NCBI GenBank assembly: GCA_900018345.1
Contig: FCNA01000006.1
Coordinates: 1-64,000, forward strand
Source: Clostridiales bacterium CHKCI006
GTDB lineage: Bacteria > Bacillota_I > Bacilli_A > Erysipelotrichales > Coprobacillaceae
Direction of reading: 5' to 3'
DNA length: 64,000 bases
The translations under genes and the position numbers were made by a program. The notes under the pieces were generated by a model that was given only the letters and a program-made list of their open reading frames with translations, did not search any database and was not told the origin of the DNA. Shown here in pieces: positions 35,316-44,615 of this stretch; position 1 is the first letter of the stretch, and the number at the start of each line of letters is the position of its first letter.

Positions 35316-35885
35316 TCATGCACCGATCGGGCGCTCTCCTAATAATTCTTTTAAAACCTTTCTGACATTATGCGCCGCATCTTCCTGAATTTCAATCACC
35401 CGGGCACCTTTGCTTCTTGCCACCGCTCTCAGATCACCGGCAATAGCGGTATAAAAAGAACAGCCGATTACAAGAAAAACATCCCCTGGTTGTAACTGAT
35501 AGACCATTTCATAGGCCTTCTGATAATTGGGCGCCGGATCGCCATACAGGACAGGTTTATTGTATAAAGACCAGGCTCGATCCATTTCATCCTCTTCAGG
35601 AAGCCCGCCATGAAGCTCCAAAGCCTCACTTCCGGCTTGCTGATGAAGTCCATCGATATTCATAGTAATGATTGGAATATGATACTCAGCTAACGCATAG
35701 TGGGCATCGTTAGGCTTCGCGCCGTTCATATTCGCCTTTAATTGGCGGATGACCGCATTATATTCTTCATGATGCGCATTCGCGTAACTGCGAAACAGTT
35801 TTTCTCGCACTTCTGGCTGATCCATAAAGGTAGGGATATGACTTTGTTTTGAAATACCTGCACCGGTAAAGGCAATGATCTTCAT
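35316..35885 (-). CDS. Sir2-family NAD-dependent deacylase, short form without zinc cysteines
   Basis: 189 residues from ATG 35885 (GGAGCG upstream). NAD-binding motifs are present: AFTGAGISKQSHIPTF, ITMNIDGLHQQAGS (TQNIDxLH in most sirtuins), LHGG with the catalytic His, VIGCSF and the final RVIEIQ. The insert after LHGG, which normally carries four zinc-binding Cys, is replaced by a short PEEDEMDRAW stretch with none. The protein is some 40-60 residues shorter than usual sirtuins. It could deacylate proteins or act on another NAD-linked substrate. Confidence 0.82.
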   Translation of the reverse strand: MKIIAFTGAGISKQSHIPTFMDQPEVREKLFRSYANAHHEEYNAVIRQLKANMNGAKPNDAHYALAEYHIPIITMNIDGLHQQAGSEALELHGGLPEEDEMDRAWSLYNKPVLYGDPAPNYQKAYEMVYQLQPGDVFLVIGCSFYTAIAGDLRAVARSKGARVIEIQEDAAHNVRKVLKELLGERPIGA

Positions 35886-35991
35886 CTGTATCACGCTCCT
35901 TATTTCTCATCATTTTCTTACCAATACACATGAATGAAAAGCATGCTCTCTTCTCTAAAGCAGTTCCTAATGCCACTTTATCAGGCAATGA

Positions 35992-36444
35992 TCATGAAAC
36001 TTCTTTTTTCATCACAAAATTCGTCAGATAGACGCCTCGCCGTACTACTTGCTGTTGTTTAACGACATGATATCCACGTTTTTCAAAAAATGGTCTAGCC
36101 GTAATAGAGGCATGTGTCGTCAATGGACCGCTGATGGGAGCTTCTAAAGCATCGCAGATCATGGTCGCTACCCCGCGTCCCTGATGATCCTTATGAACAA
36201 AAAGGCGATCTAAATAGCCGGTCTTATCCATGTCACCAAATCCGATGATCTTGTCATCTTCTACCACCACCACACTATGATGATCTAAGAACGACTGATC
36301 CCAGGCTTCTAGATCAATGTGCCCGGTGGCCCATGCATCTACTTGTTCCTGGGTATAATCCTTCAAATTAACTGTGTGGATCGTATCATAAAATAATTGC
36401 GCTATTTCCTGAACATCACTCGATTGATAGTTTCTTAATTTCAT
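35992..36444 (-). CDS. GNAT-family N-acetyltransferase
   Basis: 150 residues with the GNAT order: KLRNYQSSDVQEIAQLFYDTI, VVVVEDDKIIGFGDM, then the acetyl-CoA loop FVHKDHQGRGVATMICDALE (Q/RxxGxG/A) and ARPFFEKRGYHVVKQQ. The acceptor is unknown. It starts 4 nt after the phosphotransferase stop region with its own SD (GGAGAATAAG), making a two-gene unit with the gene at 36449. Confidence 0.9.
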   Translation of the reverse strand: MKLRNYQSSDVQEIAQLFYDTIHTVNLKDYTQEQVDAWATGHIDLEAWDQSFLDHHSVVVVEDDKIIGFGDMDKTGYLDRLFVHKDHQGRGVATMICDALEAPISGPLTTHASITARPFFEKRGYHVVKQQQVVRRGVYLTNFVMKKEVS

Positions 36445-36448
36445 ATTC

Positions 36449-37450
36449 TTATTCTCCCATTACGTTCATTGCATATAAACGATTCAAAATTTCTTCTTTA
36501 GATTCATAATAAGCCACGATCTTCTTCAAGGTACTTTTGATCTCTGCGATCCCTATGCTTACCTCTTCTAAATGACCGTCGATTCCCTGTGCCCGTCGCA
36601 TGTTGTATGCCAGCCAATCCAATGGTTCCGTAAAGCTATCATACAGCACTTCCCAATCCAAAGGAAGTTTTCCGCCAGATTGGGCATAAGCCCTAACAAA
36701 AGCCTGAAGCAGCGCAGGCTGAATACAGGCACAATCATAACCCGACCAGTAAAGTGCCGTTTCATAAAGCTCTGTCATCGGATTGGCATAAGCAAGACAC
36801 TCCAGATCAATGATTCGAAAATCATCCTGATTCCATAATACGTTTTTACAGTCCAGATCGCGATGACAGACAGCCATGTAAGGAGGCAGCTTCGTATGCG
36901 CGGCATTGCCCTTTTCCTGACTTTCCACTAAAAGATCCCGCTTTGCTTTCAGCAGCTTACCCAGTTCAGGGTGCTTTTGTGCCAGGCTGGAAATTTCACG
37001 ATCCCAATCGATATGAAGGCTGACAGGCTCGCTTGCCTGCACTTTAGTCTCTAGCTGATGAATCTGAGCCAGGATCCCACCGATCTTCTCACAATGTTTG
37101 ATCTGGACTTCCTGCGGCATCAACGCTTTTCCCGCATACCAGTCAAACACATAATAATACTGCCCTTCATGACACTGCATTTTTTCTTGATGAAAGATTC
37201 GGGCCGGTACAATGGGCAATTGACAAACTTCCAGCATTCGCTCCAATTTTTCAGCCTGTGCATAGTTCGCATGCGCGGTTTCTCTTTGCATCACTGATGG
37301 ATTTAAAAGCTTAACAGCATATTGACCGCAATCTGTTTTCAACATGTACATACGATGTAACAGCCCACCGGTCAAACGTTTGGGGTCTTCCAAAAGGTGC
37401 CCTAACTGACAATCTTGACAGATTTGCTCCCACCATCCCGATTTCATCAT
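36449..37450 (-). CDS. Aminoglycoside/choline phosphotransferase-family kinase
   Basis: About 333 residues from the ATG at 37450 after GGGGGA; an ATG at 37513 lacks an SD. Kinase-fold landmarks: YAVKLLNPSV (ATP Lys), AVCHRDLDCKNVLW (catalytic HxDxxxxN) and RIIDLECLAYANP (DxE metal ligand in place of DxD). The small substrate is unknown; the family includes antibiotic, choline and homoserine kinases. It lies immediately upstream of a GNAT gene, a pairing also seen in modification loci, but resistance cannot be inferred. Confidence 0.85.
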   Translation of the reverse strand: MMKSGWWEQICQDCQLGHLLEDPKRLTGGLLHRMYMLKTDCGQYAVKLLNPSVMQRETAHANYAQAEKLERMLEVCQLPIVPARIFHQEKMQCHEGQYYYVFDWYAGKALMPQEVQIKHCEKIGGILAQIHQLETKVQASEPVSLHIDWDREISSLAQKHPELGKLLKAKRDLLVESQEKGNAAHTKLPPYMAVCHRDLDCKNVLWNQDDFRIIDLECLAYANPMTELYETALYWSGYDCACIQPALLQAFVRAYAQSGGKLPLDWEVLYDSFTEPLDWLAYNMRRAQGIDGHLEEVSIGIAEIKSTLKKIVAYYESKEEILNRLYAMNVMGE

Positions 37451-37513
37451 CGATCCCCCGCTTTCCTGAATCAGAAACCTCCTCTTCCTGGTTGTTCCCT
37501 TTGCTAATATCAT

Positions 37514-37984
37514 ATCATATTTCAGATTTTATCAAACCAAAAAAACACATTTCATGATGGAAGAGGCCTGACAGGCCATTGTATTGGTTAATCCCAAGCA
37601 AAACCATTTTCCCCAGCCAAGATAGATGTGCCGATCACCTGGAATTGGTTTTTCTCATATCAGAAAGATAAAAATAAAAGCGCTTGTGTGCTCAATCGCC
37701 ACCATAGCGCTTAATGATTAAAAAGGTAAAAACTGCTAATGAACTTCACTAGCAGTTTTTATTGTTAGCATCAAGAAAATTGATTCGTCCTGTTTACGAT
37801 GTTTCTACCGCCCCTACAGTTTACAGCTAATCTATTCGAAAAACATTGAACCATTTTTCACTTAGCATGGTACACATCCAAATCATCTATTGTCGATCTG
37901 TCACACGTCTTGTATTACGAACCATGCTAAGATAAGCAGTATAACCTAAAGGCAATCATTTATTTTTTAGTTTACATACAACTT
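37514..37984. other. Intergenic stretch with decayed surface-gene tail and terminator
   Basis: About 470 bp without an intact gene. A terminator AAAAACTGCTA ... TAGCAGTTTTT lies at 37728-37760. It and the next 40 nt (GTCCTGTTTACGATGTTTC) resemble the terminator and last codons of the surface protein gene at 40101-40190 (GTCCTGTTTGCGGCGTTTC), so this looks like the decayed 3' end of a related gene. Confidence 0.5.
37728..37760 (-). terminator. Terminator, related to the one at 40101-40133
   Basis: Minus strand AAAAACTGCTA-GTGAAGTTCAT-TAGCAGTTTTT. Same stem as the terminator of the large surface protein gene, differing mainly in the loop. Confidence 0.85.
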
Positions 37985-38149
37985 TCATTTAGCTATGTCT
38001 TTGTGACATTTTTTCTTTACAATGAGCGTAGCTGCTCCAATACCTAAGGCCAATACGATCAGGGTAACATAGAGACTGATAGAAACAGAATACCCGGTCT
38101 GAACCGTATCTGTTGCTGTCTGTGTTGAATCGTTTTGGCTGCTCCACAT
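37985..38149 (-). CDS. 54-residue orphan sortase-signal mini-protein
   Basis: From ATG 38149 (AGAGG 9 nt upstream, overlapping the stop of the previous gene) the frame reads MWSSQNDSTQTATD, TVQTGY, a hydrophobic helix of about 22 residues and KKKCHKD. This is a complete cell-wall sorting signal (VQTGx, helix, basic tail) without signal peptide or body. A larger, out-of-phase frame overlaps it, but only this frame makes a membrane segment. It could be the last piece of a deleted surface protein or a real small membrane protein coupled to the upstream gene. Confidence 0.55.
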   Translation of the reverse strand: MWSSQNDSTQTATDTVQTGYSVSISLYVTLIVLALGIGAATLIVKKKCHKDIAK

Positions 38150-38163
38150 CACCCGCATCCTCT

Positions 38164-38643
38164 TTATTCATCAAAACTTGCATCTCCGCTTTCAAAAGGA
38201 TCCACACCTGGCGGTAGATCAAAATAAAACACAGAATCGCCTATTTGTTCTCCATAGAACCAGGGATTAATATAGGTATGATAAGTCACATTAGTCCAAA
38301 GAACTCGATTGACCACTGCAACCGTCTTCTTTCCCTGATGGATCCCAACATGCTCAATTGGACAGCTGAAGACACCAACTGCAAATAGATAGAAAGCCAT
38401 CGCCCCGCCTACCAGGATCAATAGCACGCGACTGATTATTTTACCCAAAAAACGAAAATGCCAATGATTCACTAATCTGCGATAAAAGTAAACCAGCATA
38501 ATGATAATAGACAAACCTGTATATACCAGTAGCATGACCCTTGGCAAGCTCCTTAGAGTCCATCCCTGTCCCTCTAACAACCAAACCACCGCATGCAGCA
38601 ATATGGCAAGAAGCAGTGGTAACCAACCCTCATATTTGCGCAT
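38164..38643 (-). CDS. Membrane protein with three or four helices, unknown family
   Basis: 159 residues from ATG 38643, 7 nt after GGAGG. Hydrophobic segments at about 8-22, 35-52 and 70-92, then an outer or cytoplasmic domain with KKTVAVVNRVLWTNVTYHTYINPWFYGEQIGDSVFYFDLPPGVDPF. I do not recognise the family. Its stop codon provides the SD region of the mini-protein at 37985-38149, so the two are probably co-translated. Confidence 0.65.
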   Translation of the reverse strand: MRKYEGWLPLLLAILLHAVVWLLEGQGWTLRSLPRVMLLVYTGLSIIIMLVYFYRRLVNHWHFRFLGKIISRVLLILVGGAMAFYLFAVGVFSCPIEHVGIHQGKKTVAVVNRVLWTNVTYHTYINPWFYGEQIGDSVFYFDLPPGVDPFESGDASFDE

Positions 38644-38799
38644 CCTGATTCCTCCTCTAGCATCAGTATAAACGAAGTATTGGCAAACATAAAGTTAAAA
38701 CTGCAAAAATGAACAATTTTTTTGTACTTATTCCTATATTACGATTCAAGCGTCAGAAGCATATTTCGTGAAATGCAATTTGGCCTTTTTAAAATAGTT

Positions 38800-39969
38800 A
38801 GTTAATCTATATTCAAGCGAAAGGGCGTTTTTTGCTATTGCAGTCTCGTTTTCAGCCTTTGTCTTAGTCCATTTTTCTGTTTTTGAGCGCACTTATCCCT
38901 TCGTTTCATTGCTTCACAAAATTTGCTGATATTTAATGCTCCTACTTTAAATCCAAAATATCACTTTGTGAACTTCTTGCCTCTTACCGGCATTTGATCC
39001 ACTTTAGTAACAGTGAAGGCAGCGCTTTTACTCCGTTTCGATATTTGTCATGGCACTGAACTTTTCACTGCCTCGCATTCTCTGTCTTCTGATTATAACT
39101 GTTGCTTTTCGGTTCTATGCCGTTTGCACATTTTATCACTCGGCTTCCATCTTCGTTGAATTCAAATTCTGCCAGGATATCTTCTGCTGGTCGCTGTAGG
39201 TATTTTGTTCATACTTGTAATCTGTAATGATGCTTTCTTCTGCTGAGTAGCTTTCTGTCAGATTTTCCACGTAACCTCTGTTTTGTTTCCCTGCTTTTTC
39301 TCGATAAGTTGCTGCTGGATTCTGTCAAATGCTCGGGCCCATCTTACCGTCTTCTTTGGTTTTTAGGCGCAGTTCTCCCTCTTCACTTTCTATTGTCTGT
39401 TCTTTGGCCAGATTAGCGACACAGGTATATAACAGTTCGAGTTTTCCCATTTTCTTGATGTTTGATGCAACCATCATGCTGTCCATTCGTTTGAAGGACG
39501 TGTCGATCTTCATCATTTCTGCGAGTTCTTTGGATAGTTGGGTTACCGTGTTCTTGATCAGATCAGTGCCTGTCTTTGTTTTGTAGGCTGTGCATCTTGC
39601 ACGAAAACATCCCAGTGTTCGGTTACTGAGTGGCTGTTCAGTAAACGATGTCATGTGTAGAGCATATTGATGTCTGATATCAAACATCAGTCCAGTGACC
39701 ATGTCCTCATCAGATAAACCTGAAAGTTCCTTGATGAGCAATTCCTCAAGAATCACATTAACCGGTGTATTCGGACGTGAACTCTGTTCACTGTAAAGGA
39801 CAGCATAGGGCTTCTCGTCAATTTTTGGAAAGATAGAATATTTTGACCATGATGGATTGAGAAAACGCTTCTCTCGTTCTGTGAGATCATTATCCTTATC
39901 AAGAAAGGATAATTGATACTCATGAGAATGATTCGCTACAAACACATTGACTCCTCCTGATTGTTCCAT
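38800..39969 (-). mobile_element. Decayed IS1182-family transposase
   Basis: The best frame (39325-39969) encodes the first 214 residues: LSFLDKDNDLTEREKRFLN-like start, LLIKELSGLSDEDMVTGLMFDIRHQYALHM, SNRTLGCFRARC and SFKRMDSMMVASNIKKMGKLELLY, all typical of IS1182. A TGA follows GKMGPSI; the same frame then continues QNPAATYREKAGKQNRGYVEN and TYSDQQ. Further down another frame has FEFNEDGSRVIKCANGIEPKSNSYNQ, the zinc-ribbon region, with a deletion between. Beyond about 39000 the 3' end is barely recognisable. Ends and target duplication not identified. Confidence 0.85.
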
Positions 39970-40100
39970 TTTTCTATCTCTATTTTTACCACTTTCAGAG
40001 ATCTATGTCTTATTTTTATAGGCTTGTAACTCTTCTATTTAGTTTTTTCCTTTGATTCGTTTCCTGACCTTTTGACACCCTCATCATATTATTAGTGCAT

Positions 40101-40133
40101 AAAAAAACTGCTAATGATCGCACTAGCAGTTTT
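40101..40133 (-). terminator. Terminator of the 1100-residue surface protein gene
   Basis: Minus strand AAAACTGCTAGTG-CGAT-CATTAGCAGTTTTTTT; near-copy at 37728-37760. Confidence 0.9.
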
Positions 40134-40146
40134 CATTGATAAGAGA

Positions 40147-43100
40147 CTAGTCCTGTTTGCGGCGTTTCGCTAACACTACACCAAACATGCTTGAAGCCAA
40201 GACGGTGAAAGTTGCCCACATGGATAAAGGTGCTACGTCTCCAGTTTGTGGTGTTGCAGCATTCTGGGAAGAAGATGGATTAGATGGTGTCACCGGTGTC
40301 TCCTGACTGATAGTTGGCTCAGAAGGCGTGATTATTGGCTGATCAGGCGTTGTATCTGGATCTTCTGGCGTCGTATCTGGATCTTCAGGGGTTGTTCCTG
40401 GATCAGTTGGTTCATCCGTGCCTTTCAGTTCCAAACCATCGATAGCCAACTGAACTGCCTGTGCCATTTCATCCACTTGAGTCTGATCACTGCTGCCGAT
40501 TCCATATTGAATTTGTGCAATCGCTTCTTCTAAAGCCTGAACACTTGCCTCTGTATAGATCGTCAGATCCGCAGGGATCGATGCCAGAACTTCTTCAACC
40601 TTCTGATAGTTTGCAGGTGCATCGTATCTGAAAGTAAAGGTAGTCGTCATGCCAAGCGTGTCCGTAACCATCACTGTATTTTCGCCCTGTATGAGCCATT
40701 CAGAAGCAGGGGTATAGAGCTTGCCAGACTCAAATGATGTCTCCTGCTGGCCATTGACCACTACAGAAGCAATGCCCTGTGTATCAACAATCATGAGTGC
40801 GACTTCAGTGTAAGCTCCATTATACTGATTTGCCTCCGAAGACATAGAAATGGTTGGTGCATAGTTCACTTGATATACACTCGCATCCTCATTCCAGTAA
40901 AGTTCGACATTCTCGCCTGCATTGGCAAGTACATAATCTGTCATATTACGATTAGAATTAGATGGTGCCTTGACCAGCACGTGGCCTTCAACGACCTCTC
41001 CCTCTACATAAATCGGAACCTGTTCTCTATAATAACTGTAACGCTCTTCCACTGTCAACAAAGCATCGGAAGGCATCCAAACCTCAAAATCATCATTGGA
41101 ATTGACAGATAGTCTTGAAACGGTTGCACTACCTTCAATAACTAAACCACCTGTACGATTGGTACCTGATTCCTTATTATAATCCGTACGAATCGTACCT
41201 AAATGGGTAGCATCACCACTGACGATAACCCAGCTATGATTCAGTTCTGTAGCGGCCAGATTCTCCACTTTAGAAGACAAATCCAAAGGTGATTCCTTGC
41301 TTCCCTGATTAACCAGGATAAGATCAGTCAGCTGTGTGCCGATGGAACTGGTTGTACCAATGATCTTATCAAAATCAACATTTCCCTCAATCACAATATC
41401 CAACCAACGAGATCCGGAAATATCCTGAATCGTCCCCACTTTACCGCTAGTTGTACCAGACAGTGTGATCGTCTTGTTACCGTTTTGACTGCGCATATAG
41501 GAGATCGTGGCATTATCCATCGCGAGATTGATATTCTCTAAAGTCAAGGAATTCTGAACAGTCATCGTATGATTCGTAGACATAGCCAGCTGATACTGGT
41601 TTTGACCATCCATCGTAATGTCCTTATCTGGAAGCGTAATATCTGCATTCAATAATACATCAGATAATAACGTTATAGTATAAGCCGTTGCGTCATCTTG
41701 CGCTATAGCTGCCAAAGCGGAATCCAAGCTGGCATAATTGCCCAATCCACTAACGGATACAATCGGCTCAGAAATCGTGATAGGCTGCTGGTTTTGATTT
41801 GTCAGCGTCCCACTGGCGCCAGATGGCAACGTTAAACCTGAACCTACTAATTCTGTTCCAGTATATTCTGGCAGTGAAAAGTTTCCACTAAATGAATCAG
41901 TGACCTGTAACTGAGCATTTTGATGAAGTCGCAATTCCCCATTTCCAGAAACGGAAGGAATCGTGGCATTCTGGTTCAGTGTCAATCCACCATCCTGTAA
42001 TTGAATCGTATCCACTCCCTCAAGCTGATCATGAAAAGTGGTTGAGCCATCTGCTTCAAGGAACGCCCGATTCAATACTAATGTATTAAAACCTGTCATA
42101 TTTGGCAGATCATAGTAATAATCGCTACGTCCTATATCACTCAATGTAATGATAGAAGCGTCTCCGATACCCTCTAATGCCACCTGGGTTCCTCCCCCAA
42201 ACTGACCGCCAGGTAAAGTACCACTAAATGTCAGATTGGATCCGCTTATCTTGGCAAAACCAAAGCTTCCCCCATTGATCATCGTAAAAGCATGACTGCC
42301 GGCATTTAAGGTGGTCAGAACATTCGTACCTGAATTAATATTGGTAATATTTTTGATTGTCAATGGTGCCTGTAAAGTTAATGTCTCTGGGAAATGGACA
42401 CTGGCTCCATTAAAATCAATGGTAGCCATTTTATTTAGTGTCACACCGGCAGGCCATTCAACTGTCGTACTGCCACTGTCCATGATACGAATTGCATATG
42501 CTCCTGAGGTAGACGATGTGTTGATTGCGTTGAGTGCCTCCTGCAAGCTGGCATAACCATGCTCAGCACCATCAGGATCTGATACGATAGCCATGGTCGT
42601 ATCTTCACCACTACCATAAAGCTGAACATTGACATCTTTACCCTCAAAAACTGAGGTATAATGATCCACATCTTCCTGCGTGCCTAAATTCAAAGTCACG
42701 TTTTTGGTAGTTCCAAAGGTTGTTGCCACCAAAGCGTTCGAACTAATATCTCCCGGTAAATTCAACGTAAAACCATCAGGCATATTATTTAACAGATTAG
42801 ACTTGATACCTGTTGAAGAGAGTTGATCGATCGTCAGCTCCTGGATAGAAGATCTGCTAAAAGGACTGTTGCTGTATTTTGAAGAAAGATGAATAGATGG
42901 AACATATAGTTGTGTTAGGCTCGTGCAACCAGCAAAAACGCCACCATATAGCATATTGGTGATTGACGATTCTGAAAAATGGACACTGCTTAATGAAGTA
43001 CATCCATTAAAACAGTTTCTGCCAATCGAACTCACACTGCTCTGACGCATATCGATTGACGTCAGACTGGTATTTCCTGCAAAAGCATTCGCATCCAGCG

Positions 43101-43449
43101 CTGTAATATTGTATTCAGCACCCTGATATTCCATCCCATCCACAATCACGACTGCACCACTAGCTGCTTGCCCATCAATCAGCGTTAATCGGCCATTGGC
43201 GTTACTGGTTGGCATACGGGTAATCTCATAGACAAGTCCATTAATGTGAATCTCATCTCCCACTGCCAACTCACTATGGTTCACACGTGCCGAGGCAGAA
43301 GGGGTAACCACCTGTGTTGGATCAGAACCCGTCACCACTGTCTCCGTCTTAGCATACACCGGTGTTTTTAACATTCCAGCGCCCACAAAGACCGCCATCG
43401 CAAGTGCTAATGAAGCCTTCTTGCTTCTTTTTTGACTCATTTTTTTCAC
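40147..43449 (-). CDS. LPXTG-type cell-wall surface protein with BspA-like repeats
   Basis: 1100 residues. Signal peptide 1-33 (KKASLALAMAVFVGAGML). Residues about 95-200 are BspA/LRR_5-type repeats (ITALDANAFAGNTSLTSIDM, IGRNCFNGCTSLSSVHF, GVFAGCTSLTQLYV). Residues 280-900 are Thr/Ser/Asn-rich beta strands, with two copies of a Y-x-S-LxxALxAI element (GYASLQEALNAI and NYASLDSALAAI), which suggests a pectin-lyase-like helix. A FIVAR-like helical module lies at about 975-1035, then Asp/Pro/Thr repeats (PEDPDTTPEDPDTTP), the sorting signal TPQTGD, one helix and KRRKQD. Probably a host- or mucus-binding adhesin. SD ATGAGGAGTG precedes the start. Confidence 0.9.
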   Translation of the reverse strand: MKKMSQKRSKKASLALAMAVFVGAGMLKTPVYAKTETVVTGSDPTQVVTPSASARVNHSELAVGDEIHINGLVYEITRMPTSNANGRLTLIDGQAASGAVVIVDGMEYQGAEYNITALDANAFAGNTSLTSIDMRQSSVSSIGRNCFNGCTSLSSVHFSESSITNMLYGGVFAGCTSLTQLYVPSIHLSSKYSNSPFSRSSIQELTIDQLSSTGIKSNLLNNMPDGFTLNLPGDISSNALVATTFGTTKNVTLNLGTQEDVDHYTSVFEGKDVNVQLYGSGEDTTMAIVSDPDGAEHGYASLQEALNAINTSSTSGAYAIRIMDSGSTTVEWPAGVTLNKMATIDFNGASVHFPETLTLQAPLTIKNITNINSGTNVLTTLNAGSHAFTMINGGSFGFAKISGSNLTFSGTLPGGQFGGGTQVALEGIGDASIITLSDIGRSDYYYDLPNMTGFNTLVLNRAFLEADGSTTFHDQLEGVDTIQLQDGGLTLNQNATIPSVSGNGELRLHQNAQLQVTDSFSGNFSLPEYTGTELVGSGLTLPSGASGTLTNQNQQPITISEPIVSVSGLGNYASLDSALAAIAQDDATAYTITLLSDVLLNADITLPDKDITMDGQNQYQLAMSTNHTMTVQNSLTLENINLAMDNATISYMRSQNGNKTITLSGTTSGKVGTIQDISGSRWLDIVIEGNVDFDKIIGTTSSIGTQLTDLILVNQGSKESPLDLSSKVENLAATELNHSWVIVSGDATHLGTIRTDYNKESGTNRTGGLVIEGSATVSRLSVNSNDDFEVWMPSDALLTVEERYSYYREQVPIYVEGEVVEGHVLVKAPSNSNRNMTDYVLANAGENVELYWNEDASVYQVNYAPTISMSSEANQYNGAYTEVALMIVDTQGIASVVVNGQQETSFESGKLYTPASEWLIQGENTVMVTDTLGMTTTFTFRYDAPANYQKVEEVLASIPADLTIYTEASVQALEEAIAQIQYGIGSSDQTQVDEMAQAVQLAIDGLELKGTDEPTDPGTTPEDPDTTPEDPDTTPDQPIITPSEPTISQETPVTPSNPSSSQNAATPQTGDVAPLSMWATFTVLASSMFGVVLAKRRKQD

Positions 43450-43456
43450 TCCTCAT

Positions 43457-43566
43457 TTTGTTTACGAACTCAAAACGCATGCGTTATAGGTAAAACTGCT
43501 CCGGACGAAGTTAGTATAACTCTTGACTACGTAAACAAAAACCGTATTTTCATTATATCTACGTAA
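43457..43566 (-). promoter_or_regulatory. Upstream control region of the surface protein gene
   Basis: TTTGTTTACG (43457-43466) and its perfect reverse complement CGTAAACAAA (43530-43539) are 63 bp apart; a third CGTAAA copy lies at 43562. Between them, AACGCATGCGTT (43474-43485) is a perfect 12-bp palindrome in the untranslated leader. TATACT (about 43519-43514) on the minus strand may be the -10. The pattern suits repression by DNA looping or an invertible/regulator-bound site; no protein can be assigned. Confidence 0.5.
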
Positions 43567-43752
43567 AGTCTCTGTTAATCTTTTTAATTTTGATTTCTTT
43601 ATTAAACAAGAAACGATCTTTTCCAATCTATAGCACAAAAATACACAACATCATGTTATTCAGTTTCTTCTTATTTAAAGTGAGATATTTCATCACTTGG
43701 CTTTGATTTGGAACTTTTCCTAAGACCTGACTACACATACTTAAAAAGCCGC

Positions 43753-43784
43753 AAAAAAACAATGGTGCCTTAGACACCATTGTT
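43753..43784 (-). terminator. Terminator of the HAD phosphatase / glycosyltransferase operon
   Basis: Minus strand AACAATGGTG-TCTAAGG-CACCATTGTT followed by TTTTTGCGG, overlapping the last codons of the HAD gene. Confidence 0.92.
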
Positions 43785-44615
43785 GAGATCTAGATAGTGT
43801 GCGACAGCCGATGCAAAGCCATCGTTGACATAAGAGGTACTGATCCAATCGGCCTTGGCTTTCAGTTTTGCTGTCGCGTTAGCCACGGCCATTCGGTAAC
43901 CGGCAACATCAAACATCGCTAGATCATTATCATGATCCCCAATGACAGTAATAGCATGTGGATCCTGGCTAAATGTCAGCACGCCCTGGCCCTTTGTCGC
44001 CTGCTTCGAAGTCACTTCCAGATTCAATGTATATGAAGCACTGACCTGATAGTGACAGCTGAGCATTTGCTTTAGATCATTGCGCATTTTTTCATCAGCG
44101 CTCACTATTTCCAGCTTCAAACATGACTTTGTTTGAAGTGGATCCAGGAACAGCGGATAGCGATACAAAAGATCATAATAAATTTGCATTCCCTGTAAGA
44201 TCATCTGTGGGTCATTCGTCTTTGTTTTAGCCAGTTCAGCCAGATTTGCCATCAGAGAATGCACCTCATGCGTATATGTTCCTGATGACGTATATAACAA
44301 ATAAAAGGCGTCAGCTTTATTCAACATAGCCAGTGCTTCCTCAAGCCCCTTAAGATCCAGTGCATGAAGTTTTAAAAGATGGCCCGTTTCATCCACGATC
44401 ATCGCTCCATTTAAAGCAATCACAGGTAAGTTTAGATGATAACGCTGCAAAATGTGCTGACTCACATCGTGATAGGCGCGTCCTGTTGCCAGGATCACCT
44501 GAACATGATTCGCTTCAAGCCGATGCAGTGCCTGTAAATTAGCGGGACTGATCCCATGCTGATCATCCAGCAAGGTCTTATCCAGATCAGTGACAAAAAA
44601 GCGCTTCATCGCCAA
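43770..44615 (-). CDS. Cof-type HAD-IIB sugar-phosphate phosphatase
   Basis: 281 residues. Motif I FVTDLDKTLLDD (nucleophile Asp), motif II VILATGR, motif III Lys in SKQATKGQGVL, motif IV VIGDHDNDLAMFDVAGYRMAVANA; C2-type cap domain between. This family dephosphorylates sugar phosphates or flavin/pyridoxal phosphates in the cytoplasm. Its ATG lies 10 nt inside the end of the glycosyltransferase gene, so both are coupled. Confidence 0.94.
   Translation of the reverse strand: MAMKRFFVTDLDKTLLDDQHGISPANLQALHRLEANHVQVILATGRAYHDVSQHILQRYHLNLPVIALNGAMIVDETGHLLKLHALDLKGLEEALAMLNKADAFYLLYTSSGTYTHEVHSLMANLAELAKTKTNDPQMILQGMQIYYDLLYRYPLFLDPLQTKSCLKLEIVSADEKMRNDLKQMLSCHYQVSASYTLNLEVTSKQATKGQGVLTFSQDPHAITVIGDHDNDLAMFDVAGYRMAVANATAKLKAKADWISTSYVNDGFASAVAHYLDLNNGV

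Noticed and set aside
35092-36442. Sir2 with neighbouring GNAT and kinase genes as a defence system
   Set aside because: No nuclease, Argonaute or HerA partner adjoins, the sirtuin is a lone short gene, and the other two look like ordinary metabolic enzymes.
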